A stretch of 64,000 nt of DNA from Bradyrhizobium sp. ORS 285 (GTDB lineage: Bacteria; Pseudomonadota; Alphaproteobacteria; Rhizobiales; Xanthobacteraceae): NCBI RefSeq assembly GCF_900176205.1, contig NZ_LT859959.1, positions 7,429,001 to 7,493,000 on the forward strand, given 5' to 3'. This document shows, piece after piece, positions 38,352-47,831 of this stretch. The number at the start of each line of letters is the position of its first letter. Within the stretch, counting starts at the first letter, position 1. The notes beneath the pieces were generated by a model that was not told the DNA's origin, ran no database searches, and saw nothing but the letters and a program-made list of their open reading frames with translations. The translations under genes were made by a program, and so were the position numbers.

Positions 38352-38763
38352 GCGGGTCGATCCCGAGAAGCCGCCCAAGACCGCTGCGCCCAAGACCGCC
38401 GCGCCGGAACGCGTCGCCGCGTTCCGCACCGGCCTGTCGGCAGAGGCGCGCGCCGCAGCGCTGCTGATCGCCAAGGGCTACCGCATCCTGGCCAAGCGCT
38501 TCCGTACACCGCATGGCGAGATCGACATCATCGCGCGCAAGCGCGGCCTGGTCGCCTTCGTCGAGGTCAAGGCCCGCGCCTCGCTCGACGACGCAGCCTA
38601 CGCAGTGACGCCGCGCCAGCAGCAGCGCATCATCGATGCCGCCCAGGCCTGGCTGATGGCGCATCCCGACCATGCCGAATTGGAGCTGCGGTTCGACGCG
38701 ATTCTGGTTGCGCCGCGCAGTCTGCCGCGCCATCTGATCGCAGCCTTCGACGCCAGCACCTGA
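38338..38763 (+). CDS. yraN: YraN family protein (UPF0102, endonuclease-like fold)
   Basis: A 141-residue protein. A Pro/Ala/Lys-rich N-terminus (about 25 residues) precedes the PD-(D/E)XK-like core with [21 protein letters not shown], where E-x-D and ExK form the putative metal site. Its function is unproven. The ATG at 38,338 has a GGGAG site and lies inside the rsmI 3' end, a gene order common in Proteobacteria. Confidence 0.92.
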
Positions 38764-38796
38764 CATGAACCGACTGCAGAGAGCAGGGACCTGCCC

Positions 38797-39738
38797 ATGA
38801 AACTGAATGTCGCCGTCCAGATGGACCCGATCGCGCGCATCAACATCCGCGGCGACTCGACGTTTGCGATGCTTCTCGAGGCGCAGCGGCGCGGGCACGG
38901 ACTGAGCTACTACACGCCGGACAAGCTGTCGCTGCGCGGCGAGGAGGTGGTCGCGCCAGTGCAGGCGCTGACGGTGCGCGACCAGGTCGGCGATCACTTC
39001 ACGCTCGGCGAGCCGAAGCCGACCCCACTCACCTCGTTCGACGTCGTGCTGTTGCGCCAGGACCCGCCGTTCGATCTCGCCTACATCACCTCGACGCATT
39101 TCCTCGAGCGCATCCATCCGAAGACGCTGGTGGTGAACGACCCCGCCAGCGTGCGCAATGCGCCGGAAAAGCTGTTCGTGATGAACTTCCCGCAGCTGAT
39201 GCCGCCGACCCTGATCTCGCGCGATCTCGACGAGATCAACGCCTTCCGCGACCAGCACGGCGCCGTGGTGATGAAGCCGCTGCACGGCCACGGCGGCGCG
39301 GCGGTATTCCGGGTGATGCCGCAGGACATGAATTTCGGCTCGCTGTTCGACATGTTCTCGGTGACGTTCAAGGAGCCCTGGGTGATCCAGCGCTTCCTCC
39401 CCGAGGTGAAGCACGGCGACAAGCGCATCATCCTGGTCGACGGCGAGTTCGCCGGCGCCGTCAACCGCGTGCCGGCCGCTGACGATCTGCGCTCCAACAT
39501 GGTGCGCGGTGGCGCCGCGCAGGCCACCGATCTCAGCCCGCGCGAGCGCGAGATCTGCGATACGCTCGGCCCGGAGCTGCGTGCGCGCGGCCTGCTGCTG
39601 GTCGGCATCGACGTCATCGACGGCAATCTCACCGAGATCAACGTGACCTCGCCGACCGGCATCCGCGCGATCTCGCGGCTCGGCGGCCCCGATATCGCCG
39701 CCCGCGTGTGGGACGTGATCGAGGCCAAGCGGCGCTGA
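38797..39738 (+). CDS. gshB: glutathione synthetase
   Basis: A 313-residue ATP-grasp enzyme that joins Gly to gamma-Glu-Cys. Motifs include [54 protein letters not shown] (ATP-grasp), and [11 protein letters not shown] near the metal-binding site. Length matches E. coli GshB. It is the third gene of rsmI-yraN-gshB. Confidence 0.97.
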   Translation: MKLNVAVQMDPIARINIRGDSTFAMLLEAQRRGHGLSYYTPDKLSLRGEEVVAPVQALTVRDQVGDHFTLGEPKPTPLTSFDVVLLRQDPPFDLAYITSTHFLERIHPKTLVVNDPASVRNAPEKLFVMNFPQLMPPTLISRDLDEINAFRDQHGAVVMKPLHGHGGAAVFRVMPQDMNFGSLFDMFSVTFKEPWVIQRFLPEVKHGDKRIILVDGEFAGAVNRVPAADDLRSNMVRGGAAQATDLSPREREICDTLGPELRARGLLLVGIDVIDGNLTEINVTSPTGIRAISRLGGPDIAARVWDVIEAKRR

Positions 39739-39783
39739 GCTGCGTCCTCGTCGGGAGCCTCACTCCAAAGATGGTCTATCCAC

Positions 39784-39859
39784 CGTCATTGCGAGCGCAG
39801 CGAAGCAATCCAGAGTCCCGCCCACCACCCTGGATTGCTTCGCTGCGCTCGCAATGACG
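39784..39859. repeat. palindromic repeat, family A copy 2
   Basis: A perfect stem form of family A: both ~29-bp arms pair fully, with the gagtcccgcccaccaccc spacer. It lies 45 bases after gshB. Together with family E copy 2 it accounts for most of the 39,739-40,172 gap, in which no gene is seen. Confidence 0.85.
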
Positions 39860-39935
39860 AAGGAAACCGTCTTGGTACATTTGCGTCCGTGAGGAGGACA
39901 GGTCTGCCTCTCACGTCACGAGCACATCTGCCTTC

Positions 39936-40037
39936 CCTCACCCTGAGGAGCACGCCGAAGGCGGGCGTCTCGAAGGGCGAGGCCCGGCTCGGGCCTCATG
40001 GTTCGAGACGCGCCTTTCGGCGCTCCTCACCATGAGG
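39936..40037. repeat. palindromic repeat, family E copy 2 (full length)
   Basis: Two hairpins: cctcaccctgagg (39,936-39,948) with downstream cgaagg dyads, then cctcatggttcgagacgcg.../...ctcaccatgagg (39,994-40,037). The second matches copy 1 at 7,786. Confidence 0.75.
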
Positions 40038-40172
40038 TTCTGGCATCGAAGGCGGCGTGCGCATCATTGCTGGGGATAAGGATCGCGGAAACGCCGATCG
40101 CAGCGCGATCGGGGCAGCCGGCTGCGCAGCCGCAGGGCTGACGCCAGCTCAATCCATGCTATCGCAGATCTC

Positions 40173-40988
40173 ATGCGTCTCGTCCTGACCACCTGGAACA
40201 TCAACTCGGTGCGCCTGCGCATCGATCTCGTCGCCAAATTCATCAAGCAGGTTCGGCCCGATGTGCTGTGCCTGCAGGAGACCAAGTGCATCGACGACGC
40301 CTTCCCGCTGAAGCGCTTCAAGCGGCTGGGCTATGAGCACGTCGCGCTGAACGGGCAGAAGGGCTATCACGGCGTCGCGGTGATCTCGAAATGGCCGTTC
40401 GAGAATACCCACGTCCGGACCTTCTGCGACAAGGTGGATTCGCGCCACATCACCGTGGCGTTCGGCGAGAAGGCGCAGCTCGCGCAGCCGCTCGTGCTGC
40501 ATAATTTCTACGTTCCGGCAGGCGGCGACATTCCCGATCCCGCGCTCAATCCAAAGTTCGAGCACAAGCTGCAATTCCTCGACGAGATGAAGGCGTGCGA
40601 GCCGCTGCACCCCCGCGGCGACGACCGCCACATCCTGGTCGGCGATCTCAACGTCGCGCCGCATGAGCACGACGTCTGGTCGCACAAGCAGCTGCTGAAG
40701 GTGGTCTCGCACACGCCGATCGAATGCGAGAAGCTGTTGGCAGCGCAGACCCATGGCGAATGGGTCGACGTCGCGCGCGAGCGCATCCCGATGTCGGAGA
40801 AGGTCTACACCTGGTGGAGCTATCGCGCCGCCGACTGGACCGTCGGCAATCGCGGCCGCCGGCTCGACCACATCTGGGTGTCACGCGCGCTGAAGGACCG
40901 GGTCGCCGATTTCAGCATCCTGCGCGACGCCCGCAGCTGGGAGCGTCCGTCGGATCACGTGCCGGTCACGGTGACCTTGGACGTGTAG
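40173..40988 (+). CDS. xth: exodeoxyribonuclease III
   Basis: A 271-residue AP endonuclease/3' exonuclease of base-excision repair. The EEP-family motifs are TWNINSVRLR, LCLQETKCIDDAFP (metal-binding Glu), VGDLNVAPHEHDVW and a C-terminal NRGRRLDHIWVS and SDHVPVTVTLD. Length matches E. coli Xth. No operon partner follows. Confidence 0.96.
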   Translation: MRLVLTTWNINSVRLRIDLVAKFIKQVRPDVLCLQETKCIDDAFPLKRFKRLGYEHVALNGQKGYHGVAVISKWPFENTHVRTFCDKVDSRHITVAFGEKAQLAQPLVLHNFYVPAGGDIPDPALNPKFEHKLQFLDEMKACEPLHPRGDDRHILVGDLNVAPHEHDVWSHKQLLKVVSHTPIECEKLLAAQTHGEWVDVARERIPMSEKVYTWWSYRAADWTVGNRGRRLDHIWVSRALKDRVADFSILRDARSWERPSDHVPVTVTLDV

Positions 40989-41029
40989 GACTTGCCGTCA
41001 GTTGACGCCAACATCTGTGGCCGCGCTCT

Positions 41030-41160
41030 CCACCTCTCCCCACCGGGGAGAGGTCGGCGCGCAGCGCCGGGTGAGGGGGCTTGCGTGCATATCGATAGAC
41101 CTTAACCCCTCACCCGCATCTGGCGATACCATCCGACCTCTCCCTTCGGGAGAGGTGAAG
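41030..41160. repeat. palindromic repeat, family C copy 4
   Basis: A cctctccccaccggggagagg hairpin, then the ctcacccgcatctggcgataccatccg dyad and cctctcccttcgggagagg. It lies between convergent xth and the cyclic-nucleotide-binding gene and may terminate both. Confidence 0.7.
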
Positions 41161-41163
41161 ACC

Positions 41164-41607
41164 TCACGATGTCAGCTTGGCGCCGGCGGTCAGGATGTCA
41201 TTGGCGATGCGGTTGGCGCGGTGGGCGAACTCGTCGCGCAGGCGGCGCGCCGCCATGGCATCGCTCTCCAGCACGCGCTGAAACAGGCTGCGCGAGATCC
41301 GCACCACGGTGGAATATTCCAGCGCCGTCGCGGTCGCGGGCCGCCGCATCTCGACCAGCAGCGCCAGTTCGCCGATCAGCATGGTCGGCGTGGCGACGAT
41401 CTCGGCGCCGACCTCGTCGCTGATGCGCAGCTTGCCGCGCTGGACGACATAGCCGCAATCGGCCGTGTCGCCCTCGCGGAACAGGGTCTCGCCGTTCTGG
41501 ATGTTACGCTGCTCGGAGCCAATCGCGATCATGCGCAGCGAATCGCTTCCCAACAGACGCAGGGTCGGGACGCGCTCCAACAGCGCAATATCGTCTTCGA
41601 TCGACAT
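41164..41607 (-). CDS. cyclic nucleotide-binding domain protein
   Basis: A 147-residue protein made almost entirely of one cNMP-binding domain: the beta-barrel with LFREGDTADCGYVVQRGKLRI, the phosphate-binding cassette segment IGELALLVEMRRPATATAL and a C-helix. There is no HTH or catalytic domain, so it must act through a partner. It follows the cenR-like regulator by 66 bases on the same strand. The same pairing (regulator plus a small protein annotated as a cAMP-dependent kinase regulatory subunit) is known in Brucella, where the regulator is OtpR. Confidence 0.85.
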   Translation of the reverse strand: MSIEDDIALLERVPTLRLLGSDSLRMIAIGSEQRNIQNGETLFREGDTADCGYVVQRGKLRISDEVGAEIVATPTMLIGELALLVEMRRPATATALEYSTVVRISRSLFQRVLESDAMAARRLRDEFAHRANRIANDILTAGAKLTS

Positions 41608-41673
41608 AAAGGGCCCGGGGAAGGCGAAATGGAACCAATATCATAGACGGCAGACCGCCATCCCCGAACCGTA

Positions 41674-42360
41674 TCACGGCACCAACTTGTAGCCACCGGC
41701 CTCCGTCACCAGAATCTCTGGATTGGCGGCATCTTTCTCGATTTTCTGGCGGAGACGGTAAATATGGGTCTCCAGCGTATGGGTAGTGACGCCGGAATTG
41801 TAGCCCCAGACTTCCTGCAGCAGGGTCTCGCGCGACACCGGCTGCTGGCCGGCGCGGTACAGGAACCGCAGGATCGCGGTTTCCTTCTCGGTGAGGCGGA
41901 CCTTGCGGGCATTGGCGCCGGTCAGCATCTTCGAGCCGGGCCGGAAGCTGTACGGGCCGACCGAGAACACCGCATCCTCGCTGGCCTCGTGCTGGCGCAG
42001 CTGGGCGCGGATGCGCGCAAGCAGGACGGCGAAGCGGAAGGGCTTGGCGACGTAGTCATTGGCGCCGGATTCGAGCCCGAGGATCGTGTCCGAATCAGTG
42101 TCGTGGCCGGTCAGCATGATGATCGGGGCCTTGAAGCCGCCCTTGCGCAGGGACCGCACCACCTCGCGGCCGTCGGTGTCGGGCAGGCCGACATCCATCA
42201 GGACCAGATCGGGCGAGTTCGCCTTTGCTGCGCTGGCGCCCTTGGCGCCGGTGTCGACGGCCTGGGCCTCGAATTCGTCATGCAGCGAGAGCTGCTCCAT
42301 CAGGGTGTCGCGCAGATCGGTGTCGTCATCCACGATCAGGATCTTGCGGGCATTGGCCAT
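41674..42360 (-). CDS. OmpR-family response regulator, CenR/OtpR-like
   Basis: A 228-residue regulator. The receiver domain (residues ~6-118) has the acidic pocket DDD, the phospho-acceptor in LVLMDVGLPDTDG and Lys in VAKPFR. The OmpR/PhoB winged helix follows from ~135 with LTEKETAILRFLYRAG and THTLETHIYRLRQKIE. In rhizobia and Brucella the regulator in this setting (CenR/OtpR) controls the cell envelope and division and is often essential. The name is inferred from context and sequence feel, not from alignment. The ATG at 42360 is preferred over an upstream frame of Pro/Ala/Thr-rich residues. Confidence 0.8.
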   Translation of the reverse strand: MANARKILIVDDDTDLRDTLMEQLSLHDEFEAQAVDTGAKGASAAKANSPDLVLMDVGLPDTDGREVVRSLRKGGFKAPIIMLTGHDTDSDTILGLESGANDYVAKPFRFAVLLARIRAQLRQHEASEDAVFSVGPYSFRPGSKMLTGANARKVRLTEKETAILRFLYRAGQQPVSRETLLQEVWGYNSGVTTHTLETHIYRLRQKIEKDAANPEILVTEAGGYKLVP

Positions 42361-42636
42361 AGGTACAATCCTCTTGGTGGCGCCGGCGGGAATGCGGGAA
42401 GTGGGCGCCGCAGCGGTGGGCAAACAGGCTCATGAGCCCTGTTCCGTCTTGAAGTAGGGGGCTGTTACCGATTCACAAGCGGCAGCCACTCTACTCCAGA
42501 ATTGGGCAGGGAATGCGATGAATGTCCCGTTCGACCGTCGCCGCGGACCATTCGCCGACATTAAGGCAATTGCCGGGCAATGCATGGCAATGAAAAGGCA
42601 CGTTGTTTCATCTCTTTATGGACGAGGTACACTGGT

Positions 42637-43158
42637 ATGCCAGCGAGCCTGATCGCGATTCGCACCAAGGCCGGGTCCAGGCAGCGCGGCTGGCTGACGG
42701 TTTGGGGCCATGTGATTCCGGTGGCTCTCGGGCGTGGCGGCGTGCTCGCCAACAAGCGCGAGGGTGATGGCGGCACCCCGCGCGGCACATTCTACCCGCG
42801 CCGGCTGTGGTGGCGGGCCGACCGGCATCCGCGTCCGCAGACCTCTCTGCCGGTGCGACGGATCGGTCCCGAAGATGCCTGGTGCGAGGATCCCGCCGAC
42901 CGTCACTACAACCAGGCGATCCGGCTGCACGGCGACCAGCCCGGCGACCGGCTGGCACGCCAGGACCATCTCTATGACTTCATCATCGAGATCGACCACA
43001 ACACCAGGCCCCGGATCGCGGGCCGCGGCAGCGCCGTGTTCCTGCATCTGGCGCGGCCGCATTTCGGTCCGACCGCCGGCTGCGTGGCGATGACCCGGCC
43101 GGCGATGCTCACGCTGTTGCAAAGGATTGGCCCGCGCACCAGGATCGTCATCTCATAA
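42637..43158 (+). CDS. L,D-transpeptidase (YkuD) family protein
   Basis: A 173-residue YkuD-fold protein with the catalytic His137 and Cys149 in HLARPHFGPTAGC. The normal S/T-H-G-C triad is read here as T-A-G-C. Such proteins form 3-3 or lipoprotein cross-links in peptidoglycan. No signal peptide is visible, even from the 19-residue extension upstream, which is odd for a periplasmic enzyme. The ATG at 42,637 has a GAGG site. It is divergent from the cenR-like gene, fitting an envelope role for both. Confidence 0.82.
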   Translation: MPASLIAIRTKAGSRQRGWLTVWGHVIPVALGRGGVLANKREGDGGTPRGTFYPRRLWWRADRHPRPQTSLPVRRIGPEDAWCEDPADRHYNQAIRLHGDQPGDRLARQDHLYDFIIEIDHNTRPRIAGRGSAVFLHLARPHFGPTAGCVAMTRPAMLTLLQRIGPRTRIVIS

Positions 43159-43195
43159 GAAGAGACTGGATCGAATAAGAGACTGGGAGGACATC

Positions 43196-43981
43196 ATGCG
43201 CGCGACCGATCAGCCTGCCGGCGCCTCGGAAATCCTGCGCTCGCACTGGCGACACGGGAGCAAGTTTTCGCAGCTGCCCCCGGAGCTGCGCCCGCGCGAC
43301 CGGGCGGAAGGCTATGCGATCCAGGCCGAGCTGGAAAAACACTCGGACAAGCCGTTGTTCGGCTGGAAGATCGCCGCCACCAGCGAGGCCGGGCAGCGCC
43401 ACATCAACGTCGCCGGCCCGATGGCCGGGCGGATCCTCGCCGAAACCGTGCTGCCGGTGGGCGGCACCGCATCGATGGCCAGCAATGCGATGCGCGTCGC
43501 GGAGCCGGAATTCGCCTTCCGCCTGGGCATCGACCTGCCGCCGCGGTCGACACCTTATGATGTCGCCGAGGTGCTCGCCGCGGTCGATACGTTGCATCCG
43601 GCGATCGAGATCCCGGATTCGCGGTTCGCCGAGTTCGTCAGCGCCGGCGAGGCGCAGCTGATCGCCGACAATGCGTGCGCGCATCTGTTCGTGCTCGGCG
43701 AGCCGGCCAGCGCGGGTTGGCGCAGCCGCGACCTGGTCGAGGAGCGGCCGCGGATCACGCTGCGCGGAGAGATCTTCATCGGCCACGGCCGTAACGTGCT
43801 CGGTGATCCCCGGGTGGCGTTGGCATGGCTGGTCAACGAGCTCAGCGCGCTCGGCATCACGACGCGGGCAGGGCAGGTGGTGACGACCGGAACCTGTCAC
43901 CCGCCACTGCCGATCGCCAGCGGCGACGTCATGGACGCCGATTTCGGCGACCTCGGGCGGGTGTCGGTCAGGTTCGAATAG
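43196..43981 (+). CDS. fumarylacetoacetate hydrolase-superfamily protein (2-keto-4-pentenoate hydratase-like)
   Basis: A 261-residue MhpD-like protein. Metal-binding Glu residues are in VAEPEFAFRLGIDL and in AIEIPDSRF, followed by TTGTCHPPLPIASGDVMDADFGDLGRV, where the family Lys/Thr-Gly loop lies. The likely reaction is hydration of a 2-hydroxypentadienoate-type acid or decarboxylation of a related oxo-acid; the substrate cannot be given. A strong GGGAGG site is 6 bases before the ATG. It is not next to other ring-cleavage genes, so its pathway is unclear. Confidence 0.85.
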   Translation: MRATDQPAGASEILRSHWRHGSKFSQLPPELRPRDRAEGYAIQAELEKHSDKPLFGWKIAATSEAGQRHINVAGPMAGRILAETVLPVGGTASMASNAMRVAEPEFAFRLGIDLPPRSTPYDVAEVLAAVDTLHPAIEIPDSRFAEFVSAGEAQLIADNACAHLFVLGEPASAGWRSRDLVEERPRITLRGEIFIGHGRNVLGDPRVALAWLVNELSALGITTRAGQVVTTGTCHPPLPIASGDVMDADFGDLGRVSVRFE

Positions 43982-44005
43982 ATCAGCAACGAAGGGCGGT
44001 TGCCC

Positions 44006-44689
44006 TCAGCGGTGACCGAAGATCGCCGAGCCCACCCGCACATGGGTGGCGCCGAACTGGATGGCGGTGGCGAAGTCGGCGCTCATGCCCATCGACAGGT
44101 TGGCCAGGCCATTGCGGGCAGCGATCTTGGCCGTCAGGGCGAAATGCGGACCCGGCGCCTCGTCGACCGGCGGGATGCACATCAGGCCGGAAATCTCGAG
44201 CCCATATTCCTTGCGACAACTCGCGATGAAAGCATCGGCATCGCCGGGCGCGATGCCGGCCTTCTGCGGCTCCTCGCCGGTGTTGATCTGGACGAACAGT
44301 TTGGGGTGCCGGCCCTGCGCGGCGATCTCCTTGGCCAGCGCGGAACAGAGGCTCGGCCGGTCGACCGAATGGATGGCATCGAACAGCGCCACCGCCTCCT
44401 TGGCCTTGTTGGATTGCAGCGGCCCGATCAGGTGCAGCACGAGGCCCGGATGCGCGTCGATCAGCGCCGGCCATTTGCCTTTGGCTTCCTGAACGCGGTT
44501 TTCGCCGAACTCGCGCTGTCCGGCAACGATCACCGGCTCGATCGCGTCGGCGGCGAACGTCTTCGACACCGCGATCAGGGTCACCGAGGCGCGATCGCGC
44601 TTGGCGTCGGCGCAGGCGCGCAGGATCTCCCGCTCGACGGCTGCGAGCGCGGTGGTGATAGACGAGGTGGCGTTCGAGGCGTCGGTCAC
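44006..44689 (-). CDS. yggS: YggS/PROSC-family PLP-binding protein
   Basis: A 227-residue PLP-binding protein of the PLPBP family, involved in vitamin B6 homeostasis. Lys in LIAVSKTFAADAIEPV is the PLP Schiff-base residue; FGENRVQEAKGKW, HLIGPLQSNKAK and SMGMSADFATAIQFGATHVRVGSAIFG are family motifs. No in-frame ATG fits the expected N-terminus, so a GTG at 44,689 is chosen, with a weak upstream site. The convergent FAH gene ends 24 bases away. Confidence 0.9.
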   Translation of the reverse strand: MTDASNATSSITTALAAVEREILRACADAKRDRASVTLIAVSKTFAADAIEPVIVAGQREFGENRVQEAKGKWPALIDAHPGLVLHLIGPLQSNKAKEAVALFDAIHSVDRPSLCSALAKEIAAQGRHPKLFVQINTGEEPQKAGIAPGDADAFIASCRKEYGLEISGLMCIPPVDEAPGPHFALTAKIAARNGLANLSMGMSADFATAIQFGATHVRVGSAIFGHR

Positions 44690-44798
44690 GATGGCATCCG
44701 TCGGTAGATTTACGGGTTTGGCTGCAATTTTACGGAGTTCGAGAAAGGGTTCTTGAACCCTTCCCCTTAGCTTGCCCAACCGGGGGTGGGGGAAAGAA

Positions 44799-46508
44799 AT
44801 GCCAAGCATCCGCTTCAATCGCAATAGAGTGAAGCTGAACCGGCTGATGGGGATTCGCGCGCGCCTGGCGCTGCTCGCCCTCATCCTGGTCGCGCCGCTG
44901 ATGTTGGAACGCGCCCGGTCGCTGGAAGGCGCCCGGACCCGGCAGATCGCACTCGCATCCGAAGAATTCTTCGCGCTCGCCCGGCAGAGCGCCGACATGC
45001 AGCGCGAGGTCATCATGTCGGTGGAGACGGTGCTGAAGTCGACCGCTTATGTCCGGGCGTCGGCCACCGGCATCAGCCGCAGCTGCGACATGATGCGCGC
45101 CAGCCTGCCGGCGACGCTGCCCTGGATCCGCACCTTGATGATCGCCGGCCGCGACGGCCGCATCCAGTGCTCGACCAACAATCAATATGTCGGCCTCGAT
45201 TTCAGCGACCGACCGTATTTCCGCGGCGCCCAGGAAGCACGCGACTTCGTCTTCAGCGACTATCTGTTGTCGAAGCCGACTCACATGCCGATCGTGATGG
45301 CAGCCTATCCGGTCGGTGCGATCACCGGCGAGCCGGACGCGGTGATGCTCGCCAGCGTGAACCTGGAATGGATGTCCAAGATCATGAGCAATCTTGGCGG
45401 CCGTCCGGGCATCACGGCGGTGCTGATCGACAGCGAGGGAACCGTGCTGGCGGCGCCCGCCGACCGCACCGATCTGATCGGCCGGCCCCTCGACAGCGTG
45501 CCGCTGCTGTCAGCCGTTGCCGAGACGGCGATGAGTTCGAGCAAGCCGACGGAGACGATGAGCTTCACCGCAGCCGACGGCTCCAAGCGCGCCATCACCT
45601 TCACGCGCATCGCCGACAGCGGCTCGCGCCTGATCGTCAGCATCGACGAAACCCGTGTCACCGCCGCCATCGACCGCGAGATCCGCAACGCTTATCTTCA
45701 GGCTGGCCTGGTCTGCCTGATCGTGTTGTTGGGCGCACTGATCGCCGCCGAGAAGCTGATCGTGAAGCCCGTCAGCATGCTCGCTGCGACCGCCAAGCGC
45801 TTCGGCCATGGCCACTGGTCGGCGCGCGTCGCGACCAAGCACCTGCCGTCGGAGTTCGTGCCGCTGGCGAAGTCGTTCAACGCGATGGCGGCCAAGCTCG
45901 GCCAGCGCGAACGCGAGCTGGTCGCCGCCAATGACCGGCTGACGGTGATGGCGTCGATCGACATGCTCTCCGGCCTCGCCAACCGCCGCGGCTTTCAGAA
46001 CCGCATCGACATCGAATGGACGCGCGCGGAGCAGACCGGCACCGACCTGTCATTGCTGATGATCGATGTCGATCACTTCAAGCTCTACAACGATACCTAT
46101 GGTCATCCCGAAGGCGACGCCTGCCTGTCACGGCTCGGCGAGACGCTGGCGCAGATCGCGGATGCAACAATGGCCTTTGCCGGGCGCTATGGCGGGGAGG
46201 AATTCTGCCTGCTGTTGCCGGGCATGAACGCCAAGCAGGCGCTCGAGGTCGGCGAGCATGTGCGCGCAGCGGTGCTGGAGCTGGAACTGCCGCATGCGAC
46301 CTCGGCGCATCTCTGCGTGACCGTCAGCGTCGGCGTCGCTTCGACGCGGCCGAATGAGTCACTGACGCCCGCCGACCTGATCGAAGCGGCGGATGCTGCG
46401 CTCTATGCCGCCAAGCATCGCGGACGCAACACGGTTGTCGGCCATGGCTTCGGGGATGGCTTCGGCGATGTCTCGGACGACACCAGGGACGTTGCGCGCG
46501 CCGGCTGA
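44799..46508 (+). CDS. sensor diguanylate cyclase (CACHE, HAMP, GGDEF)
   Basis: A 569-residue protein with an N-terminal helix (about residues 20-40), a periplasmic dCACHE-like region to about 295, a second helix (about 300-325), a HAMP-like linker and a GGDEF domain. The active-site loop is GGEEF (465-469) with the substrate segment LLMIDVDHFKLYND. The inhibitory I-site, expected as RxxD five residues before GGEEF, is ATMA here, so product inhibition is probably lost. The ATG at 44,799 has a GGGGAAAG site. It converges on the second diguanylate cyclase. Confidence 0.9.
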   Translation: MPSIRFNRNRVKLNRLMGIRARLALLALILVAPLMLERARSLEGARTRQIALASEEFFALARQSADMQREVIMSVETVLKSTAYVRASATGISRSCDMMRASLPATLPWIRTLMIAGRDGRIQCSTNNQYVGLDFSDRPYFRGAQEARDFVFSDYLLSKPTHMPIVMAAYPVGAITGEPDAVMLASVNLEWMSKIMSNLGGRPGITAVLIDSEGTVLAAPADRTDLIGRPLDSVPLLSAVAETAMSSSKPTETMSFTAADGSKRAITFTRIADSGSRLIVSIDETRVTAAIDREIRNAYLQAGLVCLIVLLGALIAAEKLIVKPVSMLAATAKRFGHGHWSARVATKHLPSEFVPLAKSFNAMAAKLGQRERELVAANDRLTVMASIDMLSGLANRRGFQNRIDIEWTRAEQTGTDLSLLMIDVDHFKLYNDTYGHPEGDACLSRLGETLAQIADATMAFAGRYGGEEFCLLLPGMNAKQALEVGEHVRAAVLELELPHATSAHLCVTVSVGVASTRPNESLTPADLIEAADAALYAAKHRGRNTVVGHGFGDGFGDVSDDTRDVARAG

Positions 46509-46520
46509 GCTGGCGCGATA

Positions 46521-47579
46521 TCAGCCGACAGCCAGCTTGCGGTCGAGTTCGAGCTCGGTGACCACGCGATTGCGGCCGAGCTTCTTGGCGAGATACAACG
46601 CGCGGTCGCAGCGATCGATCAGATCCGCCATCGATTCACCGAACTGGAATTGGCCGACCCCGATCGACACCGTGATCTGCGGCAGCACTTCGCCGGTCGA
46701 GCGCCGCGTGAACTGACAATCCGCGATGGTGCGCCGGATGCGTTCGGCGATCGCCGTGCAGCCTTCGAGATCGGTCTGCGGCAGCACCGCGATCAGTTCC
46801 TCACCGCCATAGCGCGCCGGCAGATCGTTGTCGCGGACGCGCTCGCGCAGCGCCTTGGCGACGAGGCGCAGCACCTGATCGCCGACGCCGTGGCCGTAAT
46901 TGTCGTTGAACTTCTTGAAGTGGTCGACGTCGATCAGAAGAATGCTGAGCGGCTCGTCCTGCTCCATCGCCGCGATCTGGACATGGCGGAAGAACTCTTC
47001 GAGCGCGCGACGGTTGGGCAGACCGGTCAGCGTGTCGGTGCGCGCACGCTGCTCCGACTTGTTCAGCGAGTCCCTGATCGTGTCGAGCTCGCGCGACTTC
47101 TCGGCGAAGCTCGCTTCCAGCTTGGCGGCGCGCGCGGTTGCCTGGGCGAGCTCACTGACGAGATTCTCGATCAGGATTTTCGGGTCGACACCCTGCTCGC
47201 TGCGCTCGGCAACGCCGTCGATCGCTTCCATATGCGTGCGGTTGTCGGCGATCGCAGCCGTGAGATAGCTCTTGGCTGAGTCCATCACGCCATGCAACTG
47301 CTGCGAGACTTTGTGGACGACAGCCGCTTCCGTGCCCTGCTGGCCGATATACGTATCGAACAGCGCCTGGTTGGTGGTCTTATCGAACTTGCGCTTGTTG
47401 CTGACGAGGATGTCGACCGCGCGCTTGAGGTCCGACGCCGAGCCGAGTGAGTACTTGAACCACAGATGGAAGTTGTTAGGCGTCGGTGGCACGCGCTGTT
47501 GTGCCATGGATTTCATGGCTTTTTCCGCGACAGTGGTCGCGTACTCGAAGTCAAGCTCGTCGTACGTAGCGCCGGACAC
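46521..47579 (-). CDS. cytoplasmic diguanylate cyclase (GGDEF)
   Basis: A 352-residue soluble protein with no membrane helix. An N-terminal helical region (about 1-165, with coiled-coil-like stretches) is followed by a GGDEF domain with LLIDVDHFKKFNDNYGHGVGD, GGEEL (258-262) and RDND at 249-252, which is a good RxxD I-site five residues before the loop. The fifth loop position is Leu instead of Phe, tolerated in active enzymes. The N-terminus has no recognised sensor. A GTG start at 47,579 is used. It converges with the GGDEF gene at 44,799, stops 12 bases apart. Confidence 0.9.
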   Translation of the reverse strand: MSGATYDELDFEYATTVAEKAMKSMAQQRVPPTPNNFHLWFKYSLGSASDLKRAVDILVSNKRKFDKTTNQALFDTYIGQQGTEAAVVHKVSQQLHGVMDSAKSYLTAAIADNRTHMEAIDGVAERSEQGVDPKILIENLVSELAQATARAAKLEASFAEKSRELDTIRDSLNKSEQRARTDTLTGLPNRRALEEFFRHVQIAAMEQDEPLSILLIDVDHFKKFNDNYGHGVGDQVLRLVAKALRERVRDNDLPARYGGEELIAVLPQTDLEGCTAIAERIRRTIADCQFTRRSTGEVLPQITVSIGVGQFQFGESMADLIDRCDRALYLAKKLGRNRVVTELELDRKLAVG

Positions 47580-47831
47580 GATGTGGAGTGACCCCAGATG
47601 CGGGCAGATGCCTGGATGTATGCACTCAGTCTCCCATTCAAGTCTTAACCGTGCCTCAATCGGACCTTCGACACTGGCCGCGAGGCGCGTAAAAAATCCC
47701 GCGATTACCGTCGCTTAGCAGCTGCACGAAATGGTATCATCATCTGCCGCCCCATTGACCCGCATGCTGCTTTTGTGGCCTAGTCCGCCGTCTTGAAACG
47801 ACGCGAATCCTCGAAAATTACAAGCGATTCC

